A DNA stretch of 64,000 bases from Caulochytrium protostelioides (Eukaryota; Chytridiomycota; Caulochytriomycetes; Caulochytriales; Caulochytriaceae). The DNA is taken from positions 1 to 64,000 of the forward strand of contig ML014182.1 in the NCBI GenBank assembly GCA_003615045.1, in the 5' to 3' direction. Within the stretch, counting starts at the first letter, position 1. The number at the start of each line of letters is the position of its first letter. Position numbers and translations under genes: made by a program. The notes beneath the pieces are model-generated. The model was not told the DNA's origin and did no database searches. It was given only the letters and a program-made list of their open reading frames with translations. Shown here piece after piece: positions 10,020 through 20,706 of this stretch.

Positions 10020-11202
10020 ATGGCGGCGGCCGCAGGCGCGCCCGGCAGCGGCGAGGCCGTGCCCACGCTGCAGACGGCCGTGTCGCCGCTCAGGGATACG
10101 ACGCCCGCGCGCAAGTCCATGAATGTGACGGTGATTGTCCTCGCGAAGAGTAAGTCGACCCCGATGTTGATCCTGACGCGGATCCTGATGACCGGCGTTG
10201 AGATCCTCAACTCACGACCCCATCACGGCGCTTCCTGGCGTATGACCGTATGATATGCCCACACAGAGCCGCCGCGGGAGACCGCGCGCAACAACCGGCT
10301 GATCACGACGTTCCACGTCGCCGACGCTAGCGGGTCGCTCCAGATGAGCGTCTGGGGCCCGCTGGGACCCTTGATCCAGATCGGCGATATGCTCCGTGTC
10401 AACAATGCGTAAGTCTTTGTTCTCGACACTCTCCACGACATTGGCGGATGGCTCCCAAGGGCTTCGGTTTGGGAGGGATCCCCTGCCGCGCGGACGCCTG
10501 CCACGTGTGCGCCTGTCCATCCGTCGTAGGCCGCTGACACGAGCGGATGCGCTGACTGTTTCGGATTCGGACTGATTAGGATCCCCATCGGCGACCGCCT
10601 CATCCGCGAGACCCACTCGGCCAACTCATTCCATGGTTTCATACTGTTGTCTTCTTGCGTTTTACGACTTGATGCCGTCGGCTTCGGCGGGTACAGCCAA
10701 GTCCGCCTGTGGCGCGATGGCGCCCAGTTGCAGGTCCGTGCGGACGAGGAAGGCCCCCACGGCGGCACGATCCAGCGCTTTGGCCAGGAATGCATGTACT
10801 TTCTCGAGAAGCCCAACCACAGCCACGTGATTTGGGAAAGCGACGGCAAGATGAACTGGCAGGTAAGACTCGTCCAAGCGTCGCCTTGGAGCATCACCTT
10901 AAAGCATCACCTTGAAACACCACTTTGACTTCTCCCAATAATAGCCGTCGCTCACCTCTTTGGATCCTCGTTCTCGTTCGCTTGGCTCGATGCTTCTGCA
11001 TGCCATGATTTAGGCCAGGCCACCCCCGCAGCCGCCCCAGGACTGGTCGGCCCCACCGCAGTGGACGTCTGACCCGCCCTCGGCCCACGATAGCGCCGCC
11101 GCGCACGGGAGCGACCTCCACATCGACACGAGCCGGGGCCCGCCGCACCGCGCGCTGCGGTCCCAGACCGATCCGCGCCTGAAGCGCCACAAACCTGCTT
11201 AG
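10020..11202 (+). CDS. SOSS complex subunit B-like ssDNA-binding protein
   Basis: Single OB-fold protein resembling human NABP1/2 (SOSS-B), which binds single-stranded DNA at breaks. No frame shows the whole gene. I assemble four exons: 10020-10149, 10267-10408, 10697-10862 and 11014-11202, giving 208 residues. Donors are GTAAGT, GTAAGT and GTAAGA; acceptors are CAG, CAG and TAG; all phases agree (1, 2, 0). The joined protein shows the family pattern: FHVADASGSLQMSVWGPLG for the first strands, then a LIQIGDMLRV turn, then a stretch around residues 92-146 ending in the HVIWESDGKMNWQ region. The C-terminus is Pro-rich with a basic end (LKRHKPA). It ends 112 bp from the stop of the oppositely oriented Rcm1 gene. 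Confidence 0.78.
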
Positions 11203-11314
11203 CCTTGCCCGCTCCACCCCCGCACGGGATCCGGCGAAGCCATCCGATGTGATACGATGCGATGTGATTTCTTCAGCTCTTTTCTTCGTATGAGGGCGGC
11301 CCGATGAGGCCCAA

Positions 11315-13016
11315 TTACACGGTCTTGCGCTTGAACAGCGCCACAAAGAAGCCATTGGTGGCGTCTTCGGGCATGCAGCGCACGACGTGCCGGCCGAAGG
11401 GATACCGGTCGTGGCCGCGGCGGGACCAGTCGTTCAGCACGGGCATGGGTGCGCATTCAAAGTCGGCGTTGGCCGCGAGCACCGCCGCAACGACGTCCTC
11501 GTTCTCGGCGTCGTGGATCGAGCACGTCGAGTACGAGATGTGCGTCACCGCGGAAAACTTCATCGCGTGCAGCAGAATATCCCGCTGGAATGTCGCGAGC
11601 TCCGCCACGCGCCCCGCCGCGTCCTGCGCCCCGCCCTCGCCCTCATGCTCGTGCTCGCCGACGGCTTCGTGGGACGCCGCGGGCGCCGACGGCGTTGACG
11701 GCGTGGACGGCGCCGCGCCGGCGGATGGCCGCGGACCGCGCCCGCGCCGCCCGCGCCCACGCCCGCCGCCCGCCGGGGCCGCGGCTGCTGGCGCAGGATG
11801 CGCGGGCTGCGACTCGTGCAAGGCGTCGAGGCGGTTCACGATGCCGCTGCCCGAGCAGGACGGATCGAGCAAGATGTGGGTGACTTGGGCATACTGCGGG
11901 TCCTGCGGGTCGGCGTCAAAGAAGGACTGGTGGTGGGTCGTGATGTTGGTGCATCCCGCGCGCTGAGTCATGAACTCGAGCGTCTTGCAGCGGCGCGCGT
12001 CCTGGTCGAACGCGAAGATCCGGCCCGTGTTGCCCATCAGCGCCGAGGCGTGGCTGGTCTTGTTGCCTGGCGCGGCGCAGCCGTCCATCACGTGCGCCTC
12101 CGGCGGCGGCTGCAGCACATACGCGGGCATGCAGGAGGCCTTGTCCTGCAGGATGAGCTGGCCCTCGGCCACGAGCGGGCTGCGGAACCAATCCATGCCG
12201 CTGCTGGCGCTAAAGACCAGCAGGTTCGGGATATGGGCATCGAGGGCAAACGCCTTCTTTTCCGCCGGCATCCCCTCGACCTGGTGGAAGCCTGACCGGG
12301 TAAAGTGCGCGATCATCGCCTCGAGGGTCGTCTTGTTGGTGTTGACGCGCACATAGCGCGGAAGCACCGCCATCTCGCGGATCTCGCGGGGCACGAGGTC
12401 GGCATTGTTTTTGATGCCATGGCGCACTTTATACTTGACGAGCTCGGCGCGCAGCCGCGTCTGATGCTTGGTGATGAGCGGTTTCCATTTGCCAGCCGCG
12501 CCGATCCCTTTGCCGAAGAGGAGGTCGTGGCACAGCACCGCCGCGAGGTTGCGGTTCAGTTTCTTTTCGTCCACCAGCAGCCGGGACTGGTCAATCACCT
12601 CGTGAAGCACGGCCTTGTCTGTCGGCGGTCGCAGCAACAGTGTGTCACAAGGCCATATGTCGATCATCGTGCCGACAACAGCAGGCACGCCACGAGACGC
12701 ATCATCACCATCATGGCCACGCCATTTAAGAGTCATTCAACAAGCTCGGTGAGTTCAATCAGGATGCTTATCGGATCTTCCAGCTCAACTGCAAGATGGC
12801 ATCATCTGCTGAGATGATCCACGCGTACGGAGGCTTACATCGCAGCGTTTCGCAGACAAGCGCCAGCAGACGTTTCTTGTTGGCCGGATCGTTGCCGCGC
12901 GGTCCTCCGGGCCCGCCCTTCTGGCCGAGGTTGTGGCCGAGCACGAGGCCCTTGAGACTGCCCTGCTTCAGGTCCAACTGATCCAGGACCTTCGCGGCGT
13001 CCTGGTAAAAAGCCAT
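11315..13016 (-). CDS. RCM1: 25S rRNA m5C methyltransferase, NSUN5/Rcm1
   Basis: Predicted SAM-dependent RNA methyltransferase; the family methylates a conserved cytosine of large-subunit rRNA in the nucleolus. Two exons on the minus strand, 13016-12839 and 12618-11315, give 493 residues. The 220-bp intron starts GTAAGC and ends CAG, and the joined codon TAC restores the family stretch CETLRY-KAVLHEVIDQS. The start MAFYQDAAKVL matches the usual family N-terminus. The catalytic motifs are DPSCSGSG (about 310) and YSTCS (about 422), with a SAM-binding site DGCAAPGNKTSH. An insert of about 65 residues (about 324-392), rich in Arg-Gly then Pro/Ser/Thr then His/Glu, separates the two catalytic cysteines in sequence. 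The gene ends in FFVALFKRKTV. Confidence 0.92.
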
Positions 13017-13756
13017 CGCGGCGACGAGCTCGGGCTTAAAATACGGGTATCAATGGCGGCGGTCACGGCGAGAGGACGGGTCTACTGGCGATGCGTCGTG
13101 CTGTTAGCCAACAAATAGTATCTAACAAGTTACTGTAGACACATTAGTCATGGCCTGATGCGGTTCCGACACATCCTCGCCTATCGGGTCCTCAGACTCC
13201 CCGAGAAGCTCGCGCCTGAAGAGATGTGATGACTGATTTGATGATGCTGAGGATGGTGCTTTGCTTGGGGCTGCCCAGACTCAGGTCCAGCACATGGCGG
13301 TGGCCGCGTCGTAGCGTAGATTCTCGCACCTGCTCTGCTCTGGCCGGATCGGCATGGGGGTGCGGAGTTACACCCCGGGGCGAAGCGCTTGCGCTCTGCC
13401 CGGATGGAACGGCTACGTGGCTTAGCTGCTTCCGTAGGGGCTTCTGGAAGGGTTCGGCCCCCTTATCGACGACCCGACGTGCGCCGCCGTCTATCATGCT
13501 GATCGCGCTGCCACCACGTCGCGATCACGCCCATCTAGCCATGCAACTTCACGAGAACTCGGCATGAGGACACCGTTGTTGTCCTCCTTTACCTGTCCCT
13601 GACTTGTTCCTGGCCATTCCCTGATCCGATCCCTGATCCCTAATCTCTCTGATGGGCAGGTGCATGCACCAATCATCGACCCCGTGTTGTTCCTGAGCAA
13701 GGCCTTGGTGCTATCTTTTTTGTTCGTTACCCTCACCGTTCATCTGTGCCATCACG
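13017..13756. other. Divergent intergenic region
   Basis: Shared upstream region of Rcm1 (-) and the YciI-like gene (+). Short CTGATCC-type repeats occur at 13600-13650, close to the likely start of the plus-strand transcript. No gene or RNA could be supported. Confidence 0.5.
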
Positions 13757-14326
13757 ATGTGGCTGCCTGCGCTGAACCAACGCGTCGCGTCGGCGGCACG
13801 GCAGCTCGTCCGTCCCCGCGGCCTGGCATCGTCGGCAATGGCTGCCGGTCACTTTGTGCTGATCGCGCATGATCACCGCGACAGCGAGGCGCTGGAGCGC
13901 CGCCTGAAGAATCGCGGTAAGGCGTCCCTTGACCACAGAAGGAGCTGTGATGTGTCAGCTGCACGGTTGGGAATGGTCCGACCGACCACTAGGAACGAGG
14001 ATACTCATCGCTGTCTGGTGGATCCATGTGTACAATAAATGCGGTATGATGCGGACGGACGGTTTTCTTGGGTATCTTTTTTAGAGGCACACGTGAAGCG
14101 CGCGAAGGACTACCACGAATCGGGCGAGATCCTGGCTGCTGGTCCGCTGGTGTCGGAGCACGGCCCGAAGGGCCAGATGACCGGCTCCTGCTTCCTGCTC
14201 GACATGCCGACTCGCCAGGACGTCGAAGACTTCATCGGGTCAGACCCGTACACGGAGGGCAAAGTCTGGGGCAACATTGAAATTTACCCCATGAACATCT
14301 CGTTCATGTCCAAACTAGGAAAGTGA
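13757..14326 (+). CDS. YciI-like domain protein with mitochondrial presequence
   Basis: Small predicted mitochondrial protein of the YciI/YCII family, a ferredoxin-like fold whose biochemical role is poorly known. Two exons, 13757-13916 and 14085-14326, give 133 residues. The 168-bp intron starts GTAAGG and ends with a T run and TAG; the split codon G/AG is in phase. The first 25 or so residues are basic and lack acids (RVASAARQLVRPRG), fitting a targeting peptide; a second ATG at about residue 28 (MAAGHFVLIAHD) would give a cytosolic form. Family features are the opening strand HFVLIAHD, then AHVKRAKDYHESGEILAAGP, and the DVEDFIGSDPYTEGKVW segment near the end. The histidine-aspartate pair typical of YciI appears in AHDHRD. 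Confidence 0.8.
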
Positions 14327-15114
14327 AACGCTGAAGGAAAGTCAAGTATACCGCACGCTGCTGTCTATTTGACACGTCTCAGCACGACCGAAACCGTATG
14401 GATAAACGTATGTTCGTGTATAGAGTGATACCTGTGAATTGAAAGTCTCGATGCGGTCTCGGTGCGGTCTAAGCCACGGCCGCCTCGATGCTGCGACGCG
14501 GACGGTTGCTGAGCCATCGGCAACGGCCGGGAGTCACTCGCGCAGGTGGCCCAGGGAGCCGCGACAACGGCGAAGGACCCGCCATGCTGCCGTTCTGTTT
14601 GTAGTCCAGCGCGAAGGCGACGCTGTTGCCGAGACTGCCGCCACTGCCACTAGTGGGACTGGCTTCGCTCTTTCTCGGGACGACCCGTTGGCTCCGCTTG
14701 CCGCCGGGGCGTGACAGAACACGCCCGCCCCGCCCGCCTAAGCTGGAGCCCTGGGCGATGGTGGGCTTCGATGCCCGAGGATTGGGGTCGCTGCGGCGGC
14801 CGACGGAACGTGACGCTTGGCATGGCCGGCAGGGCGACAGGTATCCAGATTTAAACTTATCGAGCCATGGAATTGCATCGTGCTTGTCGAGGGATGTCGC
14901 AGCGCAACGCATACCCGTCTCCCTCCGTCTCCCTCCGTCTCTTTTGGATGAGGATCCCCTTGTCCTTCGCTATCTCCGACACACCTCCCGTCACGATCCC
15001 TGCGCCTCCTGTAATCGGCATCGGCATCGGCATCCCCATCGGCCGCGTTTTCCCCATCATCCCCATCACTCCCGCTGTCTGTGCGCTCTCCCGAGAGTTT
15101 CGTGTTACGCCGAC
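14327..15114. other. Intergenic region upstream of threonine synthase
   Basis: Nearly 0.8 kb between two plus-strand genes. It has a pyrimidine-rich stretch with CCCTCCGTCT repeats near 14923-14945 and a GGCATC hexamer run near 15018-15040, both just ahead of the threonine synthase start and plausible parts of its promoter or leader. The frame of the enzyme stays open upstream to 14626, but that part shows no family similarity. Confidence 0.5.
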
Positions 15115-16848
15115 ATGAAGTACCGCTCCACCCGCGGCGGCGATGCCGGCCTCAGCTTCGAGCAAGCGCTGTTCTCGGGGCTTTCGCCCGACGGCGGTCT
15201 CTACATTCCCGACACGATCCCGGCCGTGTCGCTGGAGACGCTCCGGCGCTGGTCGTCGCTGTCCTTTGCGGCGCTGGCCGCCGAGATCTTCCGCCTCTAC
15301 ATCGACGCCAGCGAGATCCCCGATGCTGATCTGCTCGACATCACCACGCGGTCCTACGCGGCGTTCGATACGGACCTCGTCACGCCGCTCGTGAAGCTGC
15401 CTAGTACGCGCCCTGACAACGCCGACCCTGAGTGGGACCGGCTCTACCTGCTCGAGCTGTTCCACGGCCCGACGTTCGCGTTCAAGGACGTGGCGTTGCA
15501 GACGCTGGGCAACTTCTTCGAGTACTTCCTGGTGCGCAACGCGCAGCGCACCGCCGCCGGCGCTCAGGGACTGACGACCAAGATCACGGTTGTCGGCGCC
15601 ACGAGCGGCGACACCGGCTCGGCGGCCATCTATGGGCTGCGCGGCAAGAAGAACGTGGAGCTTTTCATGCTCCACCCTGAGGGCCGCATCTCGCCCGTAC
15701 AGTACCAGCAGATGGCGACCGTGACGGACGCCAACATCCACAACATCTCCATCACGGGCACCTTCGACGACTGCCAGGAGGTCGTCAAGGGCCTGTTCCT
15801 CGACCCCGAGTTCCGCCAGCAGTATGCGCTTGCCGCCGTCAACTCGATCAACTGGGCGCGCATCCTTGCCCAGATGACCTACTACTTCTCGGCTTTCTTC
15901 CAGCTGCTGCGCCTCCACAACATCGCGGGCGATCAGCTGACCGCCGAGTCGCTTGCTCCGTTGCAGTTCGTTGTGCCGACCGGCAATTTTGGCGACATCC
16001 TCGCCGGCTACTACGCCGTCCGCATGGGTCTGCCGGCCGCGCAGCTGGTCGTCGCGACCAACACGAACGACATCCTCCACCGCTTCTTCCAGACAGGCGT
16101 CTATGCCAAGAAGGCTCCGGGCGCCGCCGACGCGCAGGTCAAGCACACGCTCAGCCCGGCGATGGATATCCTGGTCTCCTCTAACTTTGAGCGGCTGCTG
16201 TGGTACCTGCTGCGCGGCGACGGCCGCGCCGCCGCGTCCTCGACGGCGGGCGGCGAGACCGACACCGAGCGTGACGCCCGCGCCTCGGCGACGCTGGCCG
16301 AGCTCATGGCCTCGTTGCGCGAGACGGGCGCCTTTACCGTGCCCGAAGGCGTGCTCGCGCGGGCCCGCGAGCTCTTCGACAGCTGCGCCATCAACAACGC
16401 CCGCACCTCCCAGACGATCCGCACCTACTACCACGCCGGCGCGCAGCCGGGCGTCGGCCACATGATCCTGGACCCGCATACCGCTGTCGGCGTCGCCGCC
16501 GCCCACGACAGCGTGCAGAGCGCGATCCTCGACGCGAAGGACGCGCAAGTGGACACCATGACGGACGCGGAGGCCGCGCCGCGCGCCGTCATGACGACCG
16601 TCTGCCTCTCAACCGCGAGTCCGGGTAAGTTCGCGGATGCCGTCTGCGACGCGGTCAACAGCGACGTGCCGTCCACGAGCGTCCAGCGCACCGGCATCGC
16701 GTTCGCCGACTTTGCGCCGAAGGAGCTGGTCGCGCTCGCCGGGCTGCCGACGCAGTGCCGTAACGTCCCGCCCGTGCAGGGCGTTGACGCGCTTCGTGCC
16801 GCCATCAAGGCCGTCATTGTCGATACCCTCCAAGCGCCGGCTCACTGA
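15115..16848 (+). CDS. THR4: Threonine synthase
   Basis: PLP enzyme that converts O-phosphohomoserine to threonine, the last step of threonine synthesis. The 577-residue protein starts MKYRSTRGGDAGLSFEQA, which matches the family N-terminus and decides the start. The PLP lysine lies in HGPTFAFKDVALQ (Lys124). The phosphate-binding region GATSGDTGSAAIYGLRGKK and the later NSINWARILAQMTYYF and PTGNFGDILAGYYA stretches are intact. The overall pattern is that of the fungal/bacterial type II enzyme (yeast Thr4 has 514 residues). Extra length comes from Ala/Thr-rich inserts at about residues 365-395 and 480-500. Animals lack this gene, which supports a fungal host. No intron. Confidence 0.97.
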   Translation: MKYRSTRGGDAGLSFEQALFSGLSPDGGLYIPDTIPAVSLETLRRWSSLSFAALAAEIFRLYIDASEIPDADLLDITTRSYAAFDTDLVTPLVKLPSTRPDNADPEWDRLYLLELFHGPTFAFKDVALQTLGNFFEYFLVRNAQRTAAGAQGLTTKITVVGATSGDTGSAAIYGLRGKKNVELFMLHPEGRISPVQYQQMATVTDANIHNISITGTFDDCQEVVKGLFLDPEFRQQYALAAVNSINWARILAQMTYYFSAFFQLLRLHNIAGDQLTAESLAPLQFVVPTGNFGDILAGYYAVRMGLPAAQLVVATNTNDILHRFFQTGVYAKKAPGAADAQVKHTLSPAMDILVSSNFERLLWYLLRGDGRAAASSTAGGETDTERDARASATLAELMASLRETGAFTVPEGVLARARELFDSCAINNARTSQTIRTYYHAGAQPGVGHMILDPHTAVGVAAAHDSVQSAILDAKDAQVDTMTDAEAAPRAVMTTVCLSTASPGKFADAVCDAVNSDVPSTSVQRTGIAFADFAPKELVALAGLPTQCRNVPPVQGVDALRAAIKAVIVDTLQAPAH

Positions 16849-17637
16849 TGCCTTTTAGACCTTATACTCTTTATACTTGATAGGATCAAGTGCTGAATGA
16901 CTGAGAGGGGAAAGCGGATCGCCTGGGGTGTATCGAAAGAGCGGGCGGTGGCCGAGCAAAGACCAAGCGGTAACGCAGGGAGCGGTATGCATGAGCGGAG
17001 TGTGCCGTGCTCCCCGCGCCAGCAGGAAGGGCATTGGCGCCGACGGGAGCAGACCGGAGGCATGCTGCTGTAGAAGATAGTTCCCTTTTTTTTTCCCGAC
17101 CAACAAACCGCTTATCTGGCTGTTGAGCTCTGTGGCGATTTAATTCCGTAGTTTTCGTATCCTCGTTACAGTTGACGAGGTACATTAATTTTTACCACGC
17201 CGGCATCCGATAGAGAGATATTTGAGATATTCGAGATCATGGTCGCACCCCCAGGCGTTCTTGTAACTCGATCCGATTTTGGCAGCAAGGTTCTCTGGCA
17301 CGGGGCTGTATCATTGATTATCCGCCCTGTTCGTTCTCGGCGATGCCAACTCCGAAAGAGAGTGATCGACTGCAGACTTTCAATGGAGTTTAGTATGCGT
17401 CTTGCGATCACAGCGCAGTCCCACCGCCACCTGTGCATTGTCTGACCATGTCCAAAGACAGGACCTTCATCCTCATTCCGCGCGGCGCCTCGGTAGGTTT
17501 GGCTGCAGTTTACAAGAGAAACAAGACAAGCAAACTTGTGCTGCCTTTTTTAAATTATAGTAACAGAGTACATCGTAGCAGAAATGTGGCATGGATGGTA
17601 GCGCCACAGAGGTCGCTGATTATCCTACACAATCGCA
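16849..17637. other. Convergent intergenic region
   Basis: Lies between the 3' ends of threonine synthase (+) and Cdt1 (-). It is less GC-rich than the genes, with a T run near 17085-17096 and several A/T-rich patches suited to poly(A) site formation. No gene was seen. Confidence 0.55.
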
Positions 17638-20510
17638 TCAGACGGCGGATGGTGTCGCTGTCGACGCCGCTGTCGACGCCGCAGGCGGCTGAGCTTCAAG
17701 CAGCTCCTTCACGCGCGCCGGCGTAAGGGTGCCGTTCCAGCGGACGATGCGGTTGGCCATCGAGTCGGCGACGGCCGGACTGGCGCCTGTCTGCGTCGCG
17801 GCCGCGGTGACATTAAGGTCGAGGATCTCGCAGCCCTTGCCGATGGGATCGAGTGCCGCGAGCCGCGCGAGGTCGCGCACGACGGCGGGGGCCGCGGCGC
17901 CCGTGCCCGACGCGTGGCTGGTGCGCACGTGGGCGACGACCTGTGCGAGCGGCAGCGCCGTGCGGTTGCTCGAGGCGAATACGTAGTGCACGAGCGTCGC
18001 GAGCCGCGGGAGGTCCGCCATCGCCGCGGCGTGGCGCTGCATCTCCGGCGAGGGCGCGTACATGGCCGCGACGGTGCGCGCGGCCTGCTTGGCGCGGATA
18101 CGCTCCAGCAAGGCGCTCGTGCGCGACGGCGTCCGCGGCGTCGCGGACGGCGACCCGGGCAGCGTCGTGGGCGGGCGTGTGCCCGCGGGCGTCGTCGGCG
18201 TCGTCGGCAGCGCCGCCACGGGCCGCAGCTCTGGGGTCGAGGGCGCCGCTGGATCGACTTGCGCAATGGCCGCCGCGACCTTCGCGCCCGGCGTCACGGC
18301 CGTCATGGCGTCGTCCGCCATCACGGCAGCGGGCGGCAGCGGTGTTGCCGACGCCATGGGGGTCGCGGCGCCGCCGGCCGCAGCGGCGTCGCCCGCCGAG
18401 GCGGATGCGGCCTTCATGGCCGCATGGGCACGCGCTTTCTGCAGGGCGCGCAGCGCGCCTGCGGGCATGCTCGAAAGATGGAGGTTGCCAATGCGCTGCT
18501 GCCCGAGGGGCGTCGTCGCGTCCTTCGCAGGCGTCGTGGTGTCAGCCGCCGCCGTGGTCGGTGTGACGGGCGCCGTCGGGGCTGTCGGCGTCGACGGGAG
18601 CACGCCGTCGGACCGCGCAAAGGGGTTCTTGAGCGCGCCGGTCGCGGCCACCGTCTGGAAGGCCGGGAGCGTCACGGGCACGACGTCCGGGACAGCGTCG
18701 AGGTCGAACTCCGGATGCCACGCGAGTAGCGTCCGCTTGGCGGCGGGCGCGTCCGCATCGACCGCGGCGTCGGCGGCCGCGGCATCCGCGTGGCCCCGCG
18801 CTTGGAGGAACCGCGCGTGCGCGTCGGTCACGTGGTCCATCAGCAGATCCGCGAACCGGCGCTTGCGGCTCACGGCGACCTGCGCCACACTCTGTGCGCT
18901 CGTCGAGATGCCGCCGCTGACGCCGGTCGTGACGAACGGCGACGCCCCATCGGCGAGCGGCGTCCGCGGGATCGGGGTCACCGCGGCTGGCGCCGACGGC
19001 AAGCGCTTGGCGGGCGTCGCCGTTGCGTCCTGCGCCGGGGCCGACGTCGAGGACGCCGCGGCGGCCGCGTTGGCCGCCGTGAGGGACTCGACGCCGGCCT
19101 GGTGCTGCGCCTTCTCAGCCCACGGCATGGCGAGAATGTACGACGACACGCGCTGGCCCTGGAATTCCGTGCGGATCGGCTGCACCCGGTAGAGCGTCGG
19201 GTCGAGCGCGAGCATCTGCGCCACGTGGTACATGGAGAACGACAAGCCACACATGTTCTCGACGGGCTTGCGGAGGCGGTGGAAGAGCGGCGGCTGGTTT
19301 TTGGCGAGGAAGAAAAACAGACTGCCCTCGAGCGCCTCGAAGCGCTGCTGCAGCTCGCGCAGCCGCGGCGGTAGCGCTTTGCGCGGCGTCGCGCCGTGCG
19401 CCTGCAGCAGGTGCTCGAAGCGCTGGTGCGCCGCCGGCGTCGGGTACCCGCTGACCCGCCGCGCCGCCGGCCCCGCGGCGCCCGCGAGCGGCGCCATCGC
19501 GGCGGCGCCGCATCGCGGCGACGCGTCACCGTCCACGTGCCGGCCGGGCGAGCTCGACGTCGGCGTCAGCGCGAGACCCAGCGGCGCGCCGCGCCGCGCC
19601 GAAGCCGTGGTGGACAGTCCCGCGCCGTGCCGCGGCGTCCGGGTGAGGTGCCGCAGCGACATCGGTGGCGGCGGCACCGCCGCCGTGGACGCCGTTGGCG
19701 CGTCGGCGTCGTCATCGCTGTCCGAGTCAACGCGGCCATGGCGGCGCTTGCGGCGTCCCGAGCCGCCCGCAAGGGGTAAGTCGCCCTGCGTCACATCGGC
19801 TTCGTCGATCAGGTGGTAAGCCGGCGGCGCCGATGCGGTCGCTGTCGCCATGGTCGTGACCGTGGTTGTTGCCGTTGTCGTCGTCGCGGAAACGACATCC
19901 ACCTTCGTGACCCCACGTGGCGACGGCGGCGCTGTCACCGGCATCGTGGCCGCAGCCGCTGCGGATGGAGCGACAGGACCGGGCACATCGGACACGGCTG
20001 CCGTCGCCGTTGCCGGCACAACGACGGGTTTGACCAGCGGCAGCGTCGGCGACGAGGTCGCGGTGGCCGGCGCCGTGGGCAAGTGCGTGCGCGCCGTGTC
20101 TCGGAAGGTGAACACGGCCATGGAGCGAGCGGCTGCGCTCGCGGCGGCTTGCCGTGTCGACCGCCGCGCCGACGGCGTCGGCGGCTGCGTCAGCGGCGAG
20201 CGCGGGCGCCCGCCCGCCCCATCGTCATGGTCGTGGTCATGCAGCGTCGACGGCGCCGGGCTGCTGCGATCCGACGGCGGTGGCGGCGGCGGGGACGACA
20301 AGGAGGACGAGGACGAGGACGAGGACGGCGCGGCGGCAGTTTTGGGCACAATGGCGCTGCCAAAGAGATCAAGCAGCGAGAGTTGGTTCGCGGTGTGTTT
20401 GGGCGTCGCGGCCGTGGCGCGGCGCGTCGTCCGTGCGCGTTTGGGCGTCGAGCCGCTGCGGGTGACGTCGTAGGAGGCCGATGTCCGCGGCAGCGACCGC
20501 GGCGCCGGTT

Positions 20511-20546
<36 letters not shown>

Positions 20547-20706
20547 GCCCCGCGGTCGCGGTCGTGGTGGCCGTGGACGGCGTCGGCGAAGGCGTCGGCG
20601 ATGCCGCGGCGGCCGTAGACGTCTTGAGACCCTTGGCGCCCGGGGTGAGGCGGCCAGAGCGCCGTACCGGGAAGAGGCTCTGCAGCGTCATGTCATGGCG
20701 CGCCAT
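17638..20706 (-). CDS. CDT1: DNA replication licensing factor Cdt1
   Basis: Loads the MCM2-7 helicase on origins together with ORC and Cdc6. The 1022-residue, single-exon protein is large for the family. The central Cdt1 domain starts near residue 435: LPPRLRELQQRFEALEGSL, then the LFHRLRKPVENMC helix, VAQMLALDP, and YRVQPIRTEFQGQRVSSYIL. The FADLLMDHVTDAHARF segment and HPEFDLDAVPDV follow at about 615-680. The C-terminal winged-helix (MCM-binding) domain is about 880-1000, with MYAPSPEMQ and LVHYVFASS. The N-terminal 400 residues are low complexity and basic, with two weak PIP-box-like spots: TLQSLFPVRR at the very start and QLSLLDLF at about residue 108. It is divergent from the THEM6-like gene. 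Confidence 0.85.

Noticed and set aside
13226-13256. C/D-box-like strings (GTGATGA and CTGA) suggesting a snoRNA
   Set aside because: The putative boxes are only about 30 bases apart and no terminal stem could be drawn; a real C/D snoRNA would be about 70-100 bases.
14626-15114. N-terminal extension of threonine synthase by 163 codons
   Set aside because: The frame is open but the translation is unlike any family member, and the conserved N-terminus begins at the ATG at 15115.
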